NCBI GenBank assembly: GCA_023393475.1
Contig: JAEWLC010000044.1
Location: 118,729-182,728 of the forward strand
Direction: 5' to 3'
DNA: 64,000 nt
DNA from: Pseudomonadota bacterium
GTDB lineage: Bacteria > Pseudomonadota > Alphaproteobacteria > Rhizobiales > Devosiaceae
Shown here: positions 26,512-34,882 of the stretch, in pieces
How positions within the stretch are numbered: the first letter of the stretch is position 1
How the letters are laid out: the number at the start of each line of letters is the position of its first letter
Program-made: the position numbers and the translations under genes
Notes under the pieces: generated by a model
What the model was told of the DNA's origin: nothing
What the model saw: the letters and a program-made list of their open reading frames with translations, nothing else
The model's database searches: none

Positions 26512-28488
26512 TTGGACCTGCCCGACACTATCCATCCCGCGCTTGCAGCCGCACTTGCCGAGCGTGGCTATGAGACGCTGACACCGGTGCAGTTGAGCGT
26601 GCTGGCGCCCGAGGCGGCCGAGCGCGACCTGTTGGTCTCCGCCCAGACGGGATCGGGCAAGACCGTGGCCTTCGGTATCGCGATTGCACCGACGCTGCTC
26701 GGCGAGGAGACGAAGTTCGGGCACGCGACGACGCCTCTGGCGCTGCTGATTGCGCCGACGCGCGAGCTGGCGATGCAGGTGCAGCGCGAGCTCGAGTGGC
26801 TCTATGCGGGCACCGACGCGCGGATCGCCGCTGGCGTCGGCGGCATGGACATTCGCACCGAGCGGCGGGCGCTGGAGCGTGGGGTGCATATCGTCGTCGG
26901 TACGCCCGGACGCCTGCGCGATCACATTTCGAAAGGCGCGCTCGATCTCGGCCAGGTTCGTGCCGTTGTGCTGGACGAGGCCGACGAGATGCTCGATCTC
27001 GGCTTCCGCGAGGACCTCGAGTTCATCCTCGAGGCTGCGCCGGAGGAACGGCGGACGCTGCTGTTCTCGGCCACGGTGCCGCGCGCCATCGCCGACCTCG
27101 CCACGACCTTCCAGCGCGACGCGCTGCGCGTGGTCGCAACGAGTGCCGGCGAGCAGCACGCCGATATCGAGTACCAGCAGATCGTGGTGCGCAACGACGA
27201 GAAGGAGCACGCGGTCATCAACACGCTGCTGCTCCACGACAGCTCGAATACGATTGTCTTCTGCCATACGCGCGAGTCGGTGAAGCACCTGACCGCGCGC
27301 CTCGCCAACCGCGGCTTTGCCGTGGTGGCGCTGTCGGGCGAACTGACCCAGGCGGAGCGCACCAACGCGCTGCAGGCGATGCGCGACGGGCGCGCGCGGG
27401 TCTGCGTCGCGACCGACGTCGCGGCGCGTGGTATCGATCTGCCGAACCTCGACCTCGTGATCCACGCAGATATTCCGTCGAACCCCGAGACGCTGCTGCA
27501 CCGTTCCGGCCGCACCGGCCGGGCAGGGCGCAAGGGCATCTGCGCCCTGATCGTGCCGATGCACCGCCGCAGCGCAGCCGCGCGCGTGCTGCGCGCCGCC
27601 AACCTCGATGCGACGATAAAGGGGGCGCCGAGCATTGCCGAGATCGAGGCGCGCAATCGCGAGCAGATTCTCGCCGCGGCCACCGAGACCGCACAGGGCG
27701 ATGACATCGATGCGGGTTTCGTCGCCGAACTGCTGCAGCGCGTGACGCCGGAACAACTCGCCGCCGCCTACATTCGGCGCGAGCTGGAATCGCGGCCGGC
27801 TGCCGAGGAAGTCGCCACCGCGCCGATCCCTGCCTTCCAGGAAAAGGCGCCGCGCCGCGACAAGCGCTTCGTCGACGAGGGGCCGGGCCGGCCGGAGCCC
27901 ATGACCGACGGGCGCTGGTTCACCCTCTCGATCGGACGCAACCGCCGCGCCGATCCGAAGTGGCTGCTGCCGCTGATCTGCAAGGCCGGCGACGTCACCA
28001 AGCGCGATATCGGCTCGATCAAGATCTTCGACACCGAGACGCGCTTCGAGATCGCCGCCGACAAGGCCGAGGCGTTCGCGCGGACCGTGGCGAGCAACGG
28101 TAGCAGCATCGAGAACGGCGCCGATATCCAGCCCTCGAGTGCACCCGGGCCGCAGCAGCGCAAGAGCTTCAAGCGCGATGATGGTCCCCGCCGGGACTAC
28201 AAGCCCCGCGCCCCGCATCCGGCCCGCGACGATGGCCCGCGCTACAAGGTGCGTTCGGACAAGGGCGCCAAGCTGGCCACCAAGCCGGCACGCGAGATCA
28301 CCCCGCCAGTAGCGCATGAAGCCCAGCGCGAACGTCCGGCGAGCGATCACACGCCCAAGGCTGCCAAGTTCAACCCCAAGGACAAGGGCAAGCCAAAATA
28401 CAAGAATCGGATCAAGCATGACCCGCCGGCCGATGCCGGTGCCGCGCCGCGGAAGGCCAAGAAGAAGGGCTTCGATCCGCTCGATTGA
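26512..28488 (+). CDS. DEAD-box RNA helicase with DbpA-type RNA-binding domain
   Basis: 658 residues from a TTG at 26512, which gives the normal helicase start (DLPDTIHPALAAALAERGYE); a GTG at 26461 would add 17 unrelated residues. Motifs: Q-motif region, AQTGSGKT (44-51), PTRELA, LDEADEML (DEAD box, about 152-159), SAT, and HRSGRTGRAGR of motif VI. Around 465-530 (GRWFTLSIGRNRRADPKW) lies a DbpA-like RNA-binding fold, and the C-terminal about 130 residues are Lys/Arg/Pro-rich and disordered. It likely works in ribosome assembly or RNA turnover. The unusual start makes the exact N-terminus uncertain. Confidence 0.92.
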   Translation: MDLPDTIHPALAAALAERGYETLTPVQLSVLAPEAAERDLLVSAQTGSGKTVAFGIAIAPTLLGEETKFGHATTPLALLIAPTRELAMQVQRELEWLYAGTDARIAAGVGGMDIRTERRALERGVHIVVGTPGRLRDHISKGALDLGQVRAVVLDEADEMLDLGFREDLEFILEAAPEERRTLLFSATVPRAIADLATTFQRDALRVVATSAGEQHADIEYQQIVVRNDEKEHAVINTLLLHDSSNTIVFCHTRESVKHLTARLANRGFAVVALSGELTQAERTNALQAMRDGRARVCVATDVAARGIDLPNLDLVIHADIPSNPETLLHRSGRTGRAGRKGICALIVPMHRRSAAARVLRAANLDATIKGAPSIAEIEARNREQILAAATETAQGDDIDAGFVAELLQRVTPEQLAAAYIRRELESRPAAEEVATAPIPAFQEKAPRRDKRFVDEGPGRPEPMTDGRWFTLSIGRNRRADPKWLLPLICKAGDVTKRDIGSIKIFDTETRFEIAADKAEAFARTVASNGSSIENGADIQPSSAPGPQQRKSFKRDDGPRRDYKPRAPHPARDDGPRYKVRSDKGAKLATKPAREITPPVAHEAQRERPASDHTPKAAKFNPKDKGKPKYKNRIKHDPPADAGAAPRKAKKKGFDPLD

Positions 28489-28543
28489 CGAACGTACCTC
28501 CGCTGCAGCATCCTCCCGGAATTCTTGGAGGAGAAGCAACGAA

Positions 28544-28870
28544 ATGCCTTACGTGCGTATCGAGATCACCGACGGCGCAACTTACGAACAGAAGTTGCAG
28601 ATCTACAAAGAGACGACGGAGATGCTGGTCCGGATCCTGAACAAGAAGCCGGAATATACCTTCGTCGTCATCGAAGAAGTCGACAACAAGAACTGGGGCC
28701 ACATGGGAACGTCGGTGGCCAAGATTCGCGAGGCCGAGGCAAAGGCGCGCGGGAAGGCCCCCGCCAAGAAGGCTCCGGCCAAGCAAGCCGCCGCCAAGGC
28801 CGCGCCTAAGGCAGCGGCCAAAAGCTCTGCCAAGCCCGCCGCGAAGAAAGCCTCGACCAAGAAGGCCTGA
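28544..28870 (+). CDS. Tautomerase-fold protein with Lys/Ala-rich C-terminal tail
   Basis: 108 residues with GGAGGAG upstream. Residues 1-60 follow the 4-oxalocrotonate tautomerase pattern: Met then Pro (Pro1 after Met removal is the general base), MPYVRIEITDGATYEQK, and TEMLVRILNKKPEYTFVVIEEV. Residues about 63-108 are a repetitive Lys/Ala/Pro tail (KAPAKKAPAKQAAAKAAPKAAAK) like histone-H1-type or phasin-tail nucleic-acid-binding extensions. Standard members stop at about 62-80 residues, so the tail is unusual. The gene lies 4 bp before a second tautomerase-fold gene, and both may form one complex. Confidence 0.85.
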   Translation: MPYVRIEITDGATYEQKLQIYKETTEMLVRILNKKPEYTFVVIEEVDNKNWGHMGTSVAKIREAEAKARGKAPAKKAPAKQAAAKAAPKAAAKSSAKPAAKKASTKKA

Positions 28871-28874
28871 TGCC

Positions 28875-29060
28875 GTGCCCGAAATCCTCGTTCATATCGT
28901 CGAAGGCCGCACGGTCGAAGCCAAGAAGGCACTGATGAAGGACATCACCGCGGCGGTGGTGAAGAACTTCAACGTGCCTCCTGAGCGCGTCGTCGTGCAG
29001 ATCGTCGAGAGTCCGAAGCACAGCAAGTCGAGGGGCGGAGTGCCCTTCGACGAGCTGTGA
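28875..29060 (+). CDS. 4-oxalocrotonate tautomerase family protein
   Basis: 61 residues, GTG start 4 bp after the previous stop. It has Pro at position 2 (the catalytic N-terminal proline after processing), PEILVHIVEGRTVEAKKALMKD and VVVQIVESPKHSKSRGG, all in family register. 4-OT enzymes are hexamers of such short chains or heterohexamers of two kinds. Pairing with the tailed paralogue suggests a heterohexamer (inference). Substrate unknown. Confidence 0.87.
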   Translation: MPEILVHIVEGRTVEAKKALMKDITAAVVKNFNVPPERVVVQIVESPKHSKSRGGVPFDEL

Positions 29061-29065
29061 AGGGG

Positions 29066-29857
29066 TCAAGGGCTGCAGACGTAGGGGTAGTCGTAGTCGT
29101 GGCAGACGTCTTCGTCTCCGTCGCCCGCGCCCTGCCGCTCAACGAGGCTGGGTGCCGGCTGGCCCTGGCGCAGGCCGCGATTGAAGCAGCCCAGGGCCTC
29201 TTCGAAGCGGAATTCGCCGAGCAGCGGCATTTGCGAACGGGCGTAGAGGAAGGACGCGCGCAGGTCGTTGCGCTCCTTGCCGAAGATGTCGTCCATGTTG
29301 CCAAGGATGGTGGACTGGGCCGGCTCGATCGTGCCGACATCGCAGGTGTTTGTCAGCGACACGCACTGGTCGTCGACGTTACAGAGCGCCACGGCGCCGT
29401 TGTAGAGGATGACTTTGGTCAGCAGGTTGAGGACGGTGAAGTCGAACTCCGTGCCGCGCACGCCGATGGTACCGGTTGGCGTCTTGATCACGTACTTGTC
29501 GTGATCCGCCTCGCCCGTGGCAAACCGGAAGGTGCCGGCGAGTGCATTGATCGCGAGCTTGCCAGCGGACTGATCATCCCGCAGCAGGTAGTCTTCGATC
29601 AGCAGGGCCGAGTTCGGGCCGACGACCAGTTCGGTCGTGTCGGAGAACTTGATCTGCACCTGGCCCTTGGGGCCGGTCGTCACGTTGTCGCCGATGAAGA
29701 TATCGGAGCCGACCGTAAGGACGCGCACATCGCCTCCCTTGTCGGCCTCAGCGTCCTGCTTCACCCCGAGTGCCGTACCGCTGGCTGCCCAGGCAGAAAC
29801 GGCACCCACAACGACAAGCGCCGCCCCAAGGGCGGCAGCAACTCGAAATCCAGACAT
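29066..29857 (-). CDS. FecR-domain periplasmic protein (copy 1)
   Basis: 263 residues. Signal peptide about 1-24 (ends AWAA), then a FecR domain (about 45-165: VGSDIFIGDNVTTGPKGQVQIKFSD, LVVGPNSALLIEDYLL, GTFRFATGEADHDKYVIKTPTGTIGVRGTEFDF). The C-terminal region carries six or more cysteines (LCNVDDQCVSLTNTCDV and near the end). There is no sigma factor or TonB receptor nearby, so this is the stand-alone FecR type, not FecI/FecR signalling. It is clearly paralogous to the protein at 30995-31807, with a K-channel gene between the two. Confidence 0.85.
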   Translation of the reverse strand: MSGFRVAAALGAALVVVGAVSAWAASGTALGVKQDAEADKGGDVRVLTVGSDIFIGDNVTTGPKGQVQIKFSDTTELVVGPNSALLIEDYLLRDDQSAGKLAINALAGTFRFATGEADHDKYVIKTPTGTIGVRGTEFDFTVLNLLTKVILYNGAVALCNVDDQCVSLTNTCDVGTIEPAQSTILGNMDDIFGKERNDLRASFLYARSQMPLLGEFRFEEALGCFNRGLRQGQPAPSLVERQGAGDGDEDVCHDYDYPYVCSP

Positions 29858-30153
29858 TCATTACCCTCGCATCCGAGCGCGACTTCACCGTCCATCCCTG
29901 AGGTGGGTCGCCGCGCTATTGCTCAATTCATGACGTGTTGATCTAGTTTGCGTAAGCTGTAGGCATTGCAGAGTCAATTGTACGCAGCAAGTCGACCGCA
30001 GTGCATCTCGAGTTGCGCGCGTGAAAATTGCTGAACTGAAAGTCCATAGTCGATCTATATGACCGCCGTGTGCCGACTTGCGCCATGTACGCGCAATGGC
30101 ATGGTCCGGGGTCTGCCAGTTGCCGGATTTCGATTGTAGAGGAGGAATCCGGG

Positions 30154-30942
30154 CTAGTCGCTGTCGGGGATGTTCAGAACGTGTCCGCATGCTTTGCAGT
30201 GAACAGCATCAGCATCATGCCGCTGCAATCCGCATTGCGGGCAGGGGAAGAAGACCTTGTGCGGGCGGAAGAGCGACTGCGCCAGCCGCACGAATAGGGT
30301 GATTCCGACGATCATCACCGCGATCGAGGTGAGCCTGCCGGCCGTGCCGGGCAGCGTGAGGTCGCCATAGCCGGTCGTCGTCACCGAGGTAACGGTGAAA
30401 TAGAGCGCATCGACATATCCGTGAATCCCCGAGTCCGGGCCGACGAAGAAGGTAAGGACGAAGCCGGAAACGAGGAACAGGAACGTCACGATGTTGACGA
30501 TCGCCTCGCCCTGTTCGCGGTACTGGGTGAGCTTCAGCTTCTTGAGCGGACGCCACAATGCACCGCCCTGGGACAGCGTCCACAGACGCAGGATGCGCAG
30601 GAAGCCGAAATTGGCGAGCCAGGCCGGAAACAGCAGGGTGACAAGGATGAAGATGTCGACGATCGTCGTCGGCTGCCGCAGCCAGCGCAGCGGATCGGTG
30701 GAAGCAAGCCCGCGGGCGACGAGGTCGGCGATCAGCAGGACGGCGACGGCGAAGTCGATCCAGATGAAGCTCGGCCGATCACGGAGCAGCGGCGTCGCGA
30801 TGAAGAAGGCGATGATGGCAAGATCGACCAGCAGCACTCCGAACTGGAAGCGCAGCGCCGTGGTCGAACTGCCGTGGTAGAGCAGCCGCAGGGTGGATCG
30901 GAGGCGATCAAGCCCCCGCGGCTCGGTATCTTCGGCGCTCAA
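30154..30942 (-). CDS. Voltage-gated-type potassium channel with C-terminal zinc ribbon
   Basis: 262 residues. Hydrophobic segments at about 35-52, 59-78, 93-111, 148-167 and 204-222 surround a pore loop with the K+ selectivity filter TTTGYGD (188-194). The S4-like segment FLRILRLWTL has only two arginines, so voltage sensitivity is doubtful. After the last helix comes a CxxC-x11-CxxC zinc ribbon (Cys234, Cys237, Cys249, Cys252) in the cytoplasm, a likely metal or redox sensing tail (inference). It sits between two FecR-domain genes in the same orientation. Confidence 0.9.
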   Translation of the reverse strand: MSAEDTEPRGLDRLRSTLRLLYHGSSTTALRFQFGVLLVDLAIIAFFIATPLLRDRPSFIWIDFAVAVLLIADLVARGLASTDPLRWLRQPTTIVDIFILVTLLFPAWLANFGFLRILRLWTLSQGGALWRPLKKLKLTQYREQGEAIVNIVTFLFLVSGFVLTFFVGPDSGIHGYVDALYFTVTSVTTTGYGDLTLPGTAGRLTSIAVMIVGITLFVRLAQSLFRPHKVFFPCPQCGLQRHDADAVHCKACGHVLNIPDSD

Positions 30943-30994
30943 TGCTGCCGTTCCCTGTCACTGACCTGTCCGACGCAGAGTGATCGGAAATAGA

Positions 30995-31807
30995 TTAAGG
31001 CTTCAGTCCCGGTTGAGGGTCGCCTCTGCCACAGTTTTCGTCGCCATTACACGGCTCAGGTCCAGAATCTGGATTCGTAACCAGGCTCGCCGGCGGCGGC
31101 GTTGCACTGCTGCTGCGCTCGAGGCATTCACGCGAATGGTTGAAGCGGAACCGGCCGATCAGGGAGCCCTGCGCTACGGCATAGGGGAACTCGCCCTTCA
31201 GCGCATCACGGTCCTGCCGCGAGAAGTCCTGCGTGTTGCCGACGAGCACTGACTGGCTGGTGTCGGCCACGCCGAGATCGCACTGATCGGAAAGCGTCAC
31301 GCAGCTCTTGCCGGTGTTGCAGAGGTCGAGCGCGCCGCCGTAGAGCATCACGCGCAGCTTCTCGGTGCTGGAGTTGAAATCGAACTCCGTGCCGCGCACG
31401 CCGATGGTGCCCGTGGGTGTCCTGATCTCGTAAAGGTCCTTGGCGGCGCGCCCGGTTGAGAAGCGGAAGGTGCCGGACAGGGCGTTGATCGCGAACTTTC
31501 CAACCGACTGATCATCGCGCAGCAGATAATCCTCGAGCAGCAGCGCCGAGTTGGGGCCGACCACGAGCTCTGTCCTGTCCGAGAAGAGGATTTGCACCTG
31601 ACCCTGCGGGCCGGTGACGATGCGGTCGCCGATGAAGACGTCCGCTCCCACCGTAAGGGTACGGCTCTGGGCCTCCGCCTCGGCGGCGGCGGCCGGTTTG
31701 ACACCGAGCGCAGTGCCGCTTGCGGCCTGCGTGTTGGAAGTGAAAGAAAGCAAACCCAGCGCCAGCAGCGCCGCGGCGAGGGGGGCTCGCCATATCAATC
31801 TATGCAT
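30995..31807 (-). CDS. FecR-domain periplasmic protein (copy 2)
   Basis: 270 residues with signal peptide (to about residue 28), FecR domain and Cys-containing tail. The core repeats copy 1 almost block for block: SGTALGVK, RTLTVGADVFIGDRIVTGPQGQVQI, ELVVGPNSALL, IGVRGTEFDF and the LCNTGKSCVTLSDQCDLG cysteine block. The last 45 residues differ (SSSATPPPASLVTNPDSGPEPCNGDENCG). It starts the minus-strand series FecR2, K-channel, FecR1. Upstream lies the divergent gdx gene. Confidence 0.85.
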   Translation of the reverse strand: MHRLIWRAPLAAALLALGLLSFTSNTQAASGTALGVKPAAAAEAEAQSRTLTVGADVFIGDRIVTGPQGQVQILFSDRTELVVGPNSALLLEDYLLRDDQSVGKFAINALSGTFRFSTGRAAKDLYEIRTPTGTIGVRGTEFDFNSSTEKLRVMLYGGALDLCNTGKSCVTLSDQCDLGVADTSQSVLVGNTQDFSRQDRDALKGEFPYAVAQGSLIGRFRFNHSRECLERSSSATPPPASLVTNPDSGPEPCNGDENCGRGDPQPGLKP

Positions 31808-31985
31808 CGCGTCCTCGGCTTTGCGTGTGACATGAACATCGCCCGGCCCCCCGGCGAGGACGACTTGCGCTATTTACACAGACTCTGCTGCGACGCGCCA
31901 GTGTCCGCTGGATCAATTCCCTCCCGGACCATCCGATATGCACCGGGGGCACTTCACTCGTCTGTCTTGTGGCCCTATATGATCG

Positions 31986-32034
31986 GTGTCGGGGACGACC
32001 CCGGCACTTCACCTGACATTTCGGGACGGCCCGG
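31986..32034 (+). promoter_or_regulatory. Guanidine-II (mini-ykkC) riboswitch
   Basis: Two adjacent hairpins with the diagnostic ACGR tetraloops. P1: GTGTCGGGG-ACGA-CCCCGGCAC (31986-32007). P2: TCGGG-ACGG-CCCGG (32021-32034), 13 nt apart. P2 ends 3 nt before the GAGGAG ribosome binding site (32038-32043) of the gdx/sugE gene. This is the known architecture and gene context of the guanidine-II class, where ligand binding couples the two loops and frees the ribosome binding site. Read directly from sequence; no covariance model was run. Confidence 0.9.
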
Positions 32035-32051
32035 CACGAGGAGTTTTTCCC

Positions 32052-32366
32052 ATGGCATGGGTCTATCTTGCGGCCGCCGGCCTGCTCGAAATCGTCTGGG
32101 CTATCGGCCTGAAATACACCGAGGGCTTCACGCGCCTCACCCCATCGTTGGTCACGATCGCCGCGATGGTGGCGAGCGTGGCGCTTCTGGGCATCGCATT
32201 GCGAGATCTGCCGGTCGGTACCGGCTACGCGGTCTGGACGGGCATCGGCACGGTGGGTACCGCAATCCTCGGCATGATGATTTTCAACGAGCCGGCCACG
32301 GCGTTTCGGCTGGCCAGTATCGGGCTCATCGTCGCGGGTATCGTCGGGCTGAAGCTGATGAGCTGA
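32052..32366 (+). CDS. gdx: Guanidinium exporter Gdx (SugE-type SMR)
   Basis: 104 residues, four membrane helices, small multidrug resistance family. The N-terminus (MAWVYLAAAGLLEIVWAIGL) carries the essential Glu13, followed by KYTEGFTRLTPS, typical of the SugE/Gdx branch rather than EmrE. Gdx exports guanidinium in exchange for protons as a dual-topology dimer. GAGGAG stands 8 nt upstream of this ATG. The guanidine-II riboswitch directly upstream strongly supports guanidinium as the substrate. Confidence 0.95.
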   Translation: MAWVYLAAAGLLEIVWAIGLKYTEGFTRLTPSLVTIAAMVASVALLGIALRDLPVGTGYAVWTGIGTVGTAILGMMIFNEPATAFRLASIGLIVAGIVGLKLMS

Positions 32367-32547
32367 CGGCCACGGCACGGGAGCTGTGGCTTCCGTGCCA
32401 GCCCGCCGGAACCAAATGCATCAATGACAAAAAAGTTGATGGAACCTTTTTGCGATTTGCGTAACGTGAATCGCAGGGGGCTCCGTTACTCGGGGCTATT
32501 CCGCGCCGAGCGTCAGCGCATCATCGTTGAAAAGGTAAAGGGGAGCC

Positions 32548-32739
32548 ATGCTGTTCCGCTTCGCTGAGGTCGTTACCGTCCTCGTGCTGGTCGCCAATCT
32601 GCTTATTGCCAAGCATATCCCGATCGTCAACCAGCTGCCGCTCGCGCAGATCACCGGGATCGTCTGCTTCTCCTTCGCCATCTTCCTCAGCCTGCGCATC
32701 TATCAGGCGGAGCTGCGTCGCATCCGCGCCGAAGAATAA
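32548..32739 (+). CDS. Small membrane protein, 63 residues
   Basis: AAAGGGGAG precedes the ATG. One or two hydrophobic segments (VVTVLVLVANLLIAKH, ITGIVCFSFAIFLSLRIY) are followed by a charged C-terminus (QAELRRIRAEE). No family recognised. Single gene between gdx and the molybdopterin oxidoreductase. Confidence 0.6.
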   Translation: MLFRFAEVVTVLVLVANLLIAKHIPIVNQLPLAQITGIVCFSFAIFLSLRIYQAELRRIRAEE

Positions 32740-32794
32740 CTGCACCGCGGGAGCGCTGTCGGGCCGGGTCATGGCGTGCTAGGTGTCGCGCGCC

Positions 32795-34882
32795 ATGAAC
32801 GCTATCGTCGCACCGCGCACCGCGCGCTCCGTCTGCCCGCATGATTGCCCCTCGACCTGCGCCCTCGACATCGAGGTGGTCGACTCGCACACGATTGGCC
32901 GTGTGCGCGGCGCCAAGGACGATCCCTACACGGCTGGCGTCATCTGCGAAAAGGTGGCGCGCTACGCCGAGCGGATTCACCACCCGAACCGCTTGCTGCA
33001 TCCCCTTCGCCGCATTGGCAAAAAGGGTGCCGGCGAGTGGCAGCAAATCAGCTGGGACGAAGCCTTCGACGAGATCGTTTCGCGCTGGCTGGAGATCGAG
33101 CGCACCGACGGTCCGGAGGCGATCTGGCCGTACTTCTATGCCGGGACGATGGGCCACGTGCACCGTGACGGCATCGAGCGACTACGGCATGCGCGCGGCT
33201 ACTCGCTGCAATACGATACGATCTGCACGGGCACGGCCTGGCCCGGCTTCATCGCCGGTGCCGGCAAGCTGACCGGCCCGAACCCCGAGGAGATGGCAGA
33301 GAGCGACTGCATCGTCATCTGGGGCACCAATGCCGTGGCGACGCAGGTCAACGTGATGACCCATGCGATGAAGGCCCGGAAGAACCGGGGCGCCAAGGTC
33401 GTCGCGATCGACATCTACCACAACGCCACCCTGGAGCAGGCCGACATGGCGCTGGTGGTGCGGCCGGGGACGGACGGCGCACTGGCTGTCGCGGTGATGC
33501 ACATCCTCCTGCGCGACAATCTCGCCGACCGCGCCTACATGGCCCGCTTCACCGATTTCTCTCCCGAGTTCGAAGCGCATCTGGCTACCCGCACGCCGGA
33601 GTGGGCGGCGTCCGTCACCGGGCTGTCGGTGGCCGAGATCGAGGCGTTCGCGCGGCTGGTCGGCACGACGCCGCGGACCTATTTCCGCCTCGGCTACGGT
33701 TTCACCCGCCAGCGCAACGGCGCCACCGCGATGCACGCCGCGCTGTCGATCGCGTCGATGACCGGCGCGTGGCAGCATACCGGGGGAGGTGCGTTTCACT
33801 CGAACTCCGGCTCATGGTCGCTCGACAAGTCCCTGATCTACGGCACCGAGATGGGACCCGGCGGTCGCGAACTGGACATGTGCGAGATCGGCAAGGTCTT
33901 GCTCGGCGATCCCGTAGCCCTGAAGCAGGGCGGTCCGGTAAAGGCGCTGTTCATCCAGAACACCAACCCGGTGAATGTCGCCCCGGAACAGGGGCTCACC
34001 CGCGCTGGCTTTGCCCGCGAGGACCTGTTCACCGTGGTGCACGAGCAGTTCATGACCGACACGGCCAAGATGGCCGACATCGTGCTGCCGGCCACCATGT
34101 TCCTCGAGCACAACGACTACTACCGCAGGGGCGGCCACACGCGGCTGCTCTACGGCCCCAAGGTGGTCGAGGCACCGGGCGAGTGCCGTTCGAACTTCGA
34201 GGTGGTCAACGAGCTGCTTCGCCGGCTGGGCGCCGATCACGCCTCAATGCACCTGACCGACCGCGACATGGTCGCCGAGACGTTCCGGCGCTCAGGCTTC
34301 GGCGAACTCGACGAGATCGAGAAGACCGGCTTCATCGAGAGCCCGCAGCCGGTCGCCAAGGCGCACTTTGCCGATGGCTTTGCCTGGCCGGATGGCCGCT
34401 ACCGTTTCGAGCCGGATTGGCAGGGCGTGGCGCTGAAGGGCGGATATACCTGGGTTTGCGAGCCGTCCGAGTTGCCGCGCTTCGCCGACCACTGGGACGT
34501 CACCGAGCGCGCCGACGCCGAGACGCCGTTCCGGCTGGCCACCAGCCCGGCGCGCGCTTTCCTCAACTCGAGCTTTTCGGAGACGGCGGGCAGCAAGAGG
34601 CGACATCCGGAGCCGGCAGTGTTCATCCACCCGGCCGACGTCGCCGAACTGGGCATCGCGGACGGGGAGATGGTGGTCCTGGGCAATCGCCGTGGCGAGG
34701 TGCCGCTCCGGGCTAGCCACTTCGATGGCATGCAGCGGGGCGTGCTGATTGCCGAAGGCATCCATCCGAACGCCGCACACCGGAACGGGGCAGGCATCAA
34801 CACGCTGATCGGGTCGGACCCCGTGAAGCCGTTCGGCGGCGCGGCATTCCACGACACCACGGTGTGGGTGCGGAAGGCTTAG
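32795..34882 (+). CDS. Molybdopterin oxidoreductase (DMSO-reductase superfamily)
   Basis: 695 residues from the ATG at 32795 (a GTG at 32783 adds 4). The N-terminus binds a 4Fe-4S cluster: Cys14, Cys18, Cys22 (VCPHDCPSTCAL) and Cys51 (VICEKVARY). The molybdopterin domain has IWGTNAVATQVN, GGGAFHSNSG and NTNPVNVAPEQ; the molydop-binding domain near the end has HPADVAELGIADGEMVVL. No twin-arginine signal, so cytoplasmic, and no electron-transfer subunit is next to it. This group acts on varied substrates; the one here is unknown. Confidence 0.9.
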   Translation: MNAIVAPRTARSVCPHDCPSTCALDIEVVDSHTIGRVRGAKDDPYTAGVICEKVARYAERIHHPNRLLHPLRRIGKKGAGEWQQISWDEAFDEIVSRWLEIERTDGPEAIWPYFYAGTMGHVHRDGIERLRHARGYSLQYDTICTGTAWPGFIAGAGKLTGPNPEEMAESDCIVIWGTNAVATQVNVMTHAMKARKNRGAKVVAIDIYHNATLEQADMALVVRPGTDGALAVAVMHILLRDNLADRAYMARFTDFSPEFEAHLATRTPEWAASVTGLSVAEIEAFARLVGTTPRTYFRLGYGFTRQRNGATAMHAALSIASMTGAWQHTGGGAFHSNSGSWSLDKSLIYGTEMGPGGRELDMCEIGKVLLGDPVALKQGGPVKALFIQNTNPVNVAPEQGLTRAGFAREDLFTVVHEQFMTDTAKMADIVLPATMFLEHNDYYRRGGHTRLLYGPKVVEAPGECRSNFEVVNELLRRLGADHASMHLTDRDMVAETFRRSGFGELDEIEKTGFIESPQPVAKAHFADGFAWPDGRYRFEPDWQGVALKGGYTWVCEPSELPRFADHWDVTERADAETPFRLATSPARAFLNSSFSETAGSKRRHPEPAVFIHPADVAELGIADGEMVVLGNRRGEVPLRASHFDGMQRGVLIAEGIHPNAAHRNGAGINTLIGSDPVKPFGGAAFHDTTVWVRKA

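Noticed and set aside
26446..28539. 697-codon minus-strand frame under the DEAD-box helicase
   Set aside because: Arg/Gly-rich antisense frame; the helicase motifs on the plus strand are unambiguous.
29066..31807. FecI-FecR iron-signalling system
   Set aside because: No sigma factor, no TonB-dependent receptor; the FecR proteins have cleavable signal peptides rather than the anti-sigma topology.
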